Shown here one piece after another: positions 62,657-64,000 of a stretch of DNA of 64,000 nucleotides; position 1 is the stretch's first letter; each line of letters opens with the position of its first letter. The notes under the pieces were generated by a model, which worked only from the letters and a program-made list of their open reading frames with translations, did not search any database and was not told where the DNA came from. Source of the DNA: Pseudomonas sp. PDM18 (lineage in GTDB: Bacteria; Pseudomonadota; Gammaproteobacteria; Pseudomonadales; Pseudomonadaceae); NCBI RefSeq assembly GCF_014852585.1, contig NZ_JACVBX010000019.1, forward strand, positions 1 to 64,000, written 5' to 3'. A program made the position numbers and the translations under genes.

Positions 62657-63177
62657 GGGGGCGCCTGATCATTTGCAGTTTCCTGCTCCTGACGTTGAAC
62701 GGTTGTGGCTCGGGTAGTGATTTTGCCGACCTGCAGGGTTACATGGACGAAGTCCGCGCTCGCCCGAAGGGGACGATCGAGCCGTTGCCCAAGTTCCAGA
62801 GCTACGAGGCCTTCACCTATAGCGCTTCGTCCCTGCGCAGTCCCTTCCAGCCACCGGTGAAGATCGACCTGGCGATCAAGCAGAAGGGCAACAGGGTCAT
62901 CAAGCCCGATGAAACTCGGGTCAAGCAGTTCCTCGAAGGCTTCAACATCGAAACCTTCGAAATGGTCGGCACCCTGGCCAAGGACAGTCAGGTATTTGCT
63001 CTCGTGAAAGGTGCAGGTGGGGTGCATCGGGTACGAGTGGGTGACTACCTTGGGCGCAACGACGGCAAGATCGTTGCGATCAACGAAGCCAAGATCGACG
63101 TGATTGAAATCGTTCCTGATGGTGAGGGTGGCTGGCTGGAGCGTCCGCGCAGTCTGACTCTCAAGGAACGCTCCTAA
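62653..63177 (+). CDS. pilP: type IV pilus lipoprotein PilP
   Basis: 174 residues, lipoprotein signal with LNGC (Cys18). The C-terminal beta domain (HRVRVGDYLGRNDGKIVAINEAKIDV) is typical of PilP. It connects PilNO to the secretin PilQ. Overlaps pilO by 4 nt. Confidence 0.96.
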   Translation: MRGRLIICSFLLLTLNGCGSGSDFADLQGYMDEVRARPKGTIEPLPKFQSYEAFTYSASSLRSPFQPPVKIDLAIKQKGNRVIKPDETRVKQFLEGFNIETFEMVGTLAKDSQVFALVKGAGGVHRVRVGDYLGRNDGKIVAINEAKIDVIEIVPDGEGGWLERPRSLTLKERS

Positions 63178-63191
63178 GGGCGGGGATGAAC

Positions 63192-64000
63192 ATGGATAAC
63201 AAACAGCAGTCTGCACGACGGATTCAGACGATGAATAGAAAGCTTTCCCGCCTCGGCATTTCCGTGCTCGCGGCCGCATTCGCGCCGGCTTTGCTGGCTG
63301 CGAACCTGCAGAGTGTCGATGTGGCGGCACTGCCGGGCGATCGCGTGGAGCTGAAGCTGGGCTTCGACGAGCCGGTGGCCGCGCCGCGTGGCTACACCAT
63401 TGAGCAGCCGGCGCGTATCGCGCTGGATTTGCCGGGTGTGCAGAACAAACTGGGCAGCAAGAACCGCGAACTGGGCGTGGGCAATGCCCGCAGCCTGACC
63501 GTGGTCGAGGCGAAGGATCGTACTCGCCTGATCGTGAATCTGGCGACCCTCGTGCCCTACAGCACCCGTGCGGAAGGTTCGAACCTGTACGTCGTGGTCG
63601 GCGCAGGCGCAGCGACCTCCAGCTCCTACGCCTCCGCGGCGCCGACTTCGGCACCGGCGGCCAAGCCTGCGGCGCCCAAGCCTTACGTCCCGGCTGGCAA
63701 GGCGATCCGCAATATCGACTTCCAGCGTGGCGAGCAGGGTGAAGGCAACGTTGTCATCGACCTGTCCGATCCGACCGTCAGCCCCGATATCCAGGAGCAG
63801 GGCGGCAAGATTCGCCTGGACTTCCCGCGTACCCAGCTGCCGGACAATCTGCGCGTCCGCCTGGATGTGAAGGACTTCGCTACCCCGGTACAGCTGGTCA
63901 ACGCCTCCGCGGTGGGTGACAAGGCCAGCATCACCATTGAACCGACCGGCCTATACGACTACCTCGTCTACCAGACCGACAACCGCATGACCGTCAGCAT
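63192..64000 (+). CDS. pilQ: type IV pilus secretin PilQ (3' end outside window)
   Basis: First 269 residues visible. Secretin signal peptide, then the AMIN domain region (LDLPGVQNKLGSKNREL; RLIVNLATLVPYS) and a second AMIN-like repeat after an Ala/Pro linker. The start is uncertain: ATG 63192 is well spaced after GGGG (63182-63185); ATG 63231 would give the recalled P. aeruginosa N-terminus; ATG 63186 is in frame too. The secretin pore domain lies beyond the window. Confidence 0.93.
   Translation, partial: MDNKQQSARRIQTMNRKLSRLGISVLAAAFAPALLAANLQSVDVAALPGDRVELKLGFDEPVAAPRGYTIEQPARIALDLPGVQNKLGSKNRELGVGNARSLTVVEAKDRTRLIVNLATLVPYSTRAEGSNLYVVVGAGAATSSSYASAAPTSAPAAKPAAPKPYVPAGKAIRNIDFQRGEQGEGNVVIDLSDPTVSPDIQEQGGKIRLDFPRTQLPDNLRVRLDVKDFATPVQLVNASAVGDKASITIEPTGLYDYLVYQTDNRMTVS

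Overview
This is a high-GC gammaproteobacterial chromosome segment, almost certainly from Pseudomonas. The evidence is the Pseudomonas-type hut operon, a dguRABC-like D-glutamate locus, opgGH, the pilMNOPQ genes beside a PBP1A gene, and GTAGGAGCGAGC-type intergenic palindromes. The species was not determined. P. aeruginosa gene names and orders mentioned below are recalled, not searched.

Layout. 1-8549: histidine utilisation (3' end of hutU, an NCS1 permease, the hutXWV ABC transporter, a divergent hutH, hutI, hutG), closed by a terminator at 8621-8648. 8838-11052: a low-GC, tightly overlapping three-gene cassette that looks like a type VI secretion cargo (PAAR protein, NlpC/P60-like effector, membrane-anchored immunity candidate). 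11147-14773: dguR, dguA, dguB and dguC. 14779-17264: Nudix hydrolase, lipoprotein, prolyl aminopeptidase, D-aminoacyl-tRNA deacylase. 17466-21600: osmoregulated periplasmic glucan genes opgGH. 21824-24384: polar amino acid ABC transporter. 24651-29780 (minus strand): RhlE-type helicase, then ahcY, an HD-family alarmone-hydrolase-like gene and metF, with an S-adenosylhomocysteine (SAH) riboswitch ahead of ahcY. 30131-33808: glutaryl-CoA dehydrogenase and CoA transferase with a divergent LysR regulator. 33914-37186: thioesterase and a NitT/TauT-type ABC transporter. 37206-46393: mixed housekeeping genes (TPM/LemA pair, EamA permease, MAPEG protein, lipidated cytochrome c'-like protein, DUF1090, esterase, phosphoesterase, ferric-reductase-like flavoprotein, ligB). 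46542-48751: metK behind an ArsR/methyltransferase-fold regulator. 48976-55247: tkt, epd, pgk, two lipoproteins, fba. 55321-57547: lipoprotein, methyltransferase, metallopeptidase, membrane protein. 57724-64000: mrcA (PBP1A), then the divergent pilM, pilN, pilO, pilP and a truncated pilQ.

How parts work together. The methyl cycle appears under two SAH-linked controls: the riboswitch on ahcY and a SahR-like repressor on metK, with a perfect palindrome 45 bp upstream of the repressor gene. Three ABC transporter operons each carry a strong hairpin exactly between the binding-protein gene and the permease gene, which would favour surplus binding protein.

The least ordinary signals are the HutH homologue that lacks the Ala-Ser-Gly triad needed to form the MIO cofactor, the effector cassette between hutG and dguR with a domain shared by its PAAR and effector proteins, and the alarmone-hydrolase-like gene inside the SAH-controlled operon. 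No tRNA, rRNA, CRISPR array, transposase or prophage gene was seen.
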